Made by a program: the position numbers and the translations under genes
The notes under the pieces: generated by a model
Databases searched by the model: none
What the model was told of the DNA's origin: nothing
Seen by the model: only the letters and a program-made list of their open reading frames with translations
Part shown: piece after piece, positions 61,363 through 64,000 of the stretch
Numbering within the stretch: the stretch's first letter is position 1
Layout: every line of letters starts with the position of its first letter
Source of the DNA: Streptomyces rhizosphaerihabitans
Lineage (GTDB): Bacteria; Actinomycetota; Actinomycetes; Streptomycetales; Streptomycetaceae
DNA: 64,000 nucleotides
Direction: 5' to 3'
NCBI RefSeq assembly: GCF_025399795.1
Contig: NZ_JAODTZ010000021.1
Location: 62,001-126,000 of the forward strand

Positions 61363-62046
61363 TCAGCGTTCGAAGCGGTAACCCATGCCGGGTTCGGTGA
61401 TGAGGTAACGGGGGTGGGCGGGGTCCGCCTCCAACTTGCGGCGGAGTTGGGCCATGTAGACCCGCAGGTAGTTGGTCTTGTCGCTCTGGCTGGCCCCCCA
61501 CACCTCCTGAAGCAGCTGTTTCTGCGTGATGAGCCGGCCGGGGTTGCAGACCAGGATCTCCATCAGATGCCACTCTGTCGGTGTGAGGCGCACGTCGTGC
61601 CCGTCGCGGGTCGCCTTCTTGGCGAGCAGGTCGATGGTGAAACCCTCCGTCGTGACGAATGTCGTCTCGGGGGCCAAGGGGATGTCCTCGGTGCGGCGGA
61701 CGGCGGCCCGCAGCCGGGCCAGCAGTTCGTTCATGCTGAACGGTTTGGTGATGTAGTCGTCGGCACCCGCGTCGAGCGCGGCGACCTTCTCGTCGGAGGC
61801 CCGGCGCGCGGACAGCACCACGATCGGTACGCGGGTCCAGCCGCGGAGGGCTTTGATGACGTCCGTGCCGTCCATGTCGGGCAGTCCGAGGTCGAGCAGG
61901 ACCACGTCGGGCTGCCGGGCGGCGGCGATCCGCAGGGCGGTGGTGCCGTCGGGGGCCGCGTCCACTCCGTACTTGCGGGCCCGCAGGTTGATCACGAGGG
62001 CCCGGACGAGCTGAGGGTCGTCCTCCACCACCAGTACCCGGGTCAT
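61363..62046 (-). CDS. kdpE: KdpE response regulator
   Basis: 227 residues. Receiver with EDD, Asp in DVVLLDLGLPDMDG, Ser/Lys positions VVLSAR and DDYITKPFSMNELLARL; winged-helix domain with TPTEWHLMEILVCNPGRLITQKQLLQEVWG..TNYLRVYMAQLRRKLEADPAHPRYLITEPGMGYRF, the KdpE type. KdpE activates kdpFABC when potassium is low. It lies between kdpC and the kdpD-like hybrid, whereas the usual order is kdpC-kdpD-kdpE, so the locus is rearranged. Confidence 0.92.
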   Translation of the reverse strand: MTRVLVVEDDPQLVRALVINLRARKYGVDAAPDGTTALRIAAARQPDVVLLDLGLPDMDGTDVIKALRGWTRVPIVVLSARRASDEKVAALDAGADDYITKPFSMNELLARLRAAVRRTEDIPLAPETTFVTTEGFTIDLLAKKATRDGHDVRLTPTEWHLMEILVCNPGRLITQKQLLQEVWGASQSDKTNYLRVYMAQLRRKLEADPAHPRYLITEPGMGYRFER

Positions 62047-62170
62047 CGGTGTGCGCCTTCTCTGTGGGACGGAGGGCCGGAACCTGTGGAACCGGCTTCG
62101 TGAACGCGGGAGTCGACGAGCCGGGGTGACTGCCCCGTCCGCCAACTCCCGCGCGGTGTGCGTAAGGCCA

Positions 62171-62839
62171 TCAACTCTTTGCCACGAGTTCCTTGAGTGC
62201 GATGTTGAGTTCGAGGACGTTGACACGGGGTTCGCCGATGAAGCCGAGGGTCCGGCCGTCGGTGTGCTCGTCGACCAGCTTCTGCACCTGGGCGACGGGC
62301 AGTCGGTTCTTCTCGGCGATGCGGTGCACCTGGATGTCCGCGTACTGCGGGGAGATGTCCGGGTCGAGGCCGGAGCCGGAGGAGGTGACCGCCTCGGCGG
62401 GCACGTCCGCGGGCTCGACCGTGTAGCCGGGGACCGAGTTGTCCTTGATGACGGCGGCCTTGGCGTCCTTGACCCACTTGATCAGGTCGGCGTTGTCACC
62501 GGAACGGTTGGTGGCGCCGGACAGGATCAGGGAGTACTGGGTGTTGACGCTGTTGGTCCCCAGACCGTTCTGCGGACGGCCCTGGAACCACTTCAGGTCG
62601 GGCTCCGGGGTCTCCTGGCCCTTCTTCAAGGGCAGGTTGTACGCCTGCCCGATGAGCGAGGAGCCGACGACCTTGCCGTCCGCCTTGATCTCCGAACCGT
62701 TCGCCCTGCCGGGGAAGATCCCCTGGGCGATACCGGTGACGGCGAGCGGATACAGCACGCCGCACACAACCGTCAGGACGAGCAGGGCGCGCAGGCCGGC
62801 CCAGAGCAACCGGGCAGTGTTCGTAACCGAGTTGTTCAT
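62171..62839 (-). CDS. kdpC: Potassium-transporting ATPase subunit KdpC
   Basis: 222 residues. One N-terminal membrane helix (LLWAGLRALLVLTVVCGVLYPLAVTGIAQ), then the periplasmic domain with VVGSSLIGQAY, WFQGRPQNGLG, SGSGLDPDISPQYADIQVHRIAEKNRLPVAQVQKLVDEHTDGRTLGFIGEPRVNVLELNIAL, all family hallmarks. KdpC is the accessory subunit of the high-affinity K+ pump KdpFABC. It begins six bases after kdpB, in the kdp operon. Confidence 0.96.
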   Translation of the reverse strand: MNNSVTNTARLLWAGLRALLVLTVVCGVLYPLAVTGIAQGIFPGRANGSEIKADGKVVGSSLIGQAYNLPLKKGQETPEPDLKWFQGRPQNGLGTNSVNTQYSLILSGATNRSGDNADLIKWVKDAKAAVIKDNSVPGYTVEPADVPAEAVTSSGSGLDPDISPQYADIQVHRIAEKNRLPVAQVQKLVDEHTDGRTLGFIGEPRVNVLELNIALKELVAKS

Positions 62840-62845
62840 AGCCGA

Positions 62846-64000
62846 TCAGCCGATTCCGGGGATGAGGGAGATGAGCAGGTCGATGATCTTGATGCCGATG
62901 AAGGGGGCGACCAGGCCGCCGAGGCCGTAGATCCCGAGGTTGCGCCGCAGCAGCTTGTCGGCGCTGACCGGCCGGTACTGCACGCCCCGCAGGGCGAGCG
63001 GGACGAGCGCGATGATGATCAGCGCGTTGAAGATGACGGCCGAGAGGATCGCGGAGTCGGGTGAGGACAGGTGCATGATGTTGAGCTTGTCCAGGCCCGG
63101 GTAGACCGCGGCGAACAGCGCCGGGATGATCGCGAAGTACTTGGCGACGTCGTTGGCGATGGAGAACGTCGTCAACGCGCCCCGGGTGATAAGCAGTTGC
63201 TTGCCGATCTCGACGATCTCGATGAGCTTGGTGGGGTTGGAGTCCAGGTCCACCATGTTCCCGGCCTCCTTGGCGGCCGAGGTGCCGGTGTTCATGGCCA
63301 CGCCCACGTCGGCCTGCGCGAGGGCGGGGGCGTCGTTGGTGCCGTCGCCGGTCATCGCGACGAGCTTGCCGCCCGCCTGCTCCCGCTTGATGAGCGCCAT
63401 CTTGTCCTCGGGGGTCGCCTCCGCGAGGAAGTCGTCGACACCCGCCTCCTCGGCGATCGCCTTGGCGGTCAGCGGGTTGTCACCGGTGATCATGATGGTC
63501 TTGATGCCCATGCGGCGCAGCTCGTCGAACCGCTCCCGCATGCCGTCCTTGACGACGTCCTTGAGGTGGATGACGCCCAGGATCCGGGCGCCCCTGCCGT
63601 CATGGACGGCCACCAGCAGCGGGGTGCCGCCGGCCTCGGAGATGCGGTTGGCCAGGGCCTCGGCGTTCGTCGAGACGGTGCCGCCCTGTTCCTTGACCCA
63701 GGTGATGACCGAACCGGCCGCGCCCTTGCGGATCTTCCGGCCGTCGACGTCCACACCCGACATCCGGGTCTGGGCGGTGAAGGCGATCCACTCGGCGCCC
63801 GCCAGTTCGCCCTGGTGCCGCTCGCGCAGCCCGTACTTCTCCTTCGCCAGTACGACGATGGAACGGCCCTCGGGTGTCTCGTCGGCCAGCGAGGAGAGCT
63901 GGGCCGCGTCGGCGACCTCCGCCTCGGTCGTCCCCGTCACCGGGACGAACTCCGAGGCCTGCCGGTTGCCCAGCGTGATGGTGCCGGTCTTGTCCAGCAG
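62846..64000 (-). CDS. kdpB: Potassium-transporting ATPase subunit KdpB (partial, N-terminus beyond window)
   Basis: The last ~385 residues of the P-type ATPase subunit. The phosphorylation motif DKTGTIT lies at the right edge (about 63982-63993), followed by the nucleotide-binding domain, TGDNPLTAKAIAEEAGVDDFLAEATPEDKMALI, the hinge MTGDGTNDAPALAQADVGVAMNTGTSAAKEAGNMVDLDSNPTKLIEIVEIGKQLL and C-terminal helices. kdpA/kdpF are presumably upstream, outside the window. Confidence 0.96.
   Translation of the reverse strand: MLDKTGTITLGNRQASEFVPVTGTTEAEVADAAQLSSLADETPEGRSIVVLAKEKYGLRERHQGELAGAEWIAFTAQTRMSGVDVDGRKIRKGAAGSVITWVKEQGGTVSTNAEALANRISEAGGTPLLVAVHDGRGARILGVIHLKDVVKDGMRERFDELRRMGIKTIMITGDNPLTAKAIAEEAGVDDFLAEATPEDKMALIKREQAGGKLVAMTGDGTNDAPALAQADVGVAMNTGTSAAKEAGNMVDLDSNPTKLIEIVEIGKQLLITRGALTTFSIANDVAKYFAIIPALFAAVYPGLDKLNIMHLSSPDSAILSAVIFNALIIIALVPLALRGVQYRPVSADKLLRRNLGIYGLGGLVAPFIGIKIIDLLISLIPGIG

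Overview
The window is very GC-rich, with frequent GTG/TTG starts, ATGA overlaps, T-poor GC-rich terminators and strong third-position GC bias. Together with its gene families (AfsR-like NB-ARC/TPR regulator, SpoIIE-type phosphatases, DUF1996 protein with a LAETG tail, LuxR/TrmB-like regulator beside a subtilase, SulP-type ArsR regulator, c-di-AMP leader) this points to Streptomyces or a close relative. It reads as accessory-rich chromosome: mostly one- to three-gene units, several decayed mobile elements, no phage or biosynthetic cluster.

Layout. 0-4.2 kb: tail of an MFS transporter, a RBBP9-type hydrolase, acetoacetyl-CoA synthetase, a small roadblock-like protein behind a long hairpin, an ArsR regulator. 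4.2-9 kb: a LuxR-type regulator and a very large secreted subtilisin. 9-11.8 kb: a NAD-dependent DNA ligase and an acetyltransferase. 12-14.5 kb: a mobile-element graveyard; a TnpB element has split an NDH-2-like oxidoreductase gene and an IS630 remnant has replaced its 3' part. 14.5-17.8 kb: Fur regulator divergent from katG. 17.9-25.8 kb: dihydrolipoyl dehydrogenase with a DUF1345 membrane protein, an ABC ATPase, an FAD-binding protein, an MFS pump and TetR regulator separated by a 30-bp tandem repeat array, a small secreted protein. 25.9-34.7 kb: SpoIIE phosphatase, 16-bp repeats, membrane protein, FAD monooxygenase, flavodoxin-like protein, a tRNA-Gly-like gene, IclR regulator, AfsR-like regulator. 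34.8-43.9 kb: tRNA-fMet, DUF1996 surface protein, second SpoIIE phosphatase, membrane proteins, a PadR/DUF2306 pair with an obvious operator. 44-46.7 kb: NlpC/P60-fold protein under a ydaO-type c-di-AMP riboswitch. 47.5-49.4 kb: an IS200/IS605 element with intact tnpB and frameshifted tnpA. 49.5-56.5 kb: GH16 enzyme, VOC and DinB proteins, and a two-component system divergent from an ABC exporter. 56.5-58.1 kb: decayed DNA including an LtrA fragment. 58.1-64 kb: MFS transporter and the 3' part of a kdp potassium-uptake locus whose KdpD N-terminus is joined to an unrelated HAMP histidine kinase and broken in its P-loop.

Points most worth a second look: (1) a stand-alone, terminator-capped tRNA-Gly(UCC)-like gene at 30460-30532 with all the GlyRS identity positions but abnormal T- and anticodon loops; (2) a c-di-AMP riboswitch controlling an NlpC/P60-fold protein whose catalytic Cys is Pro; (3) the TnpB element whose target gene can be rebuilt in frame; (4) the KdpD::HAMP kinase chimera with a G8 slippage tract in its P-loop.
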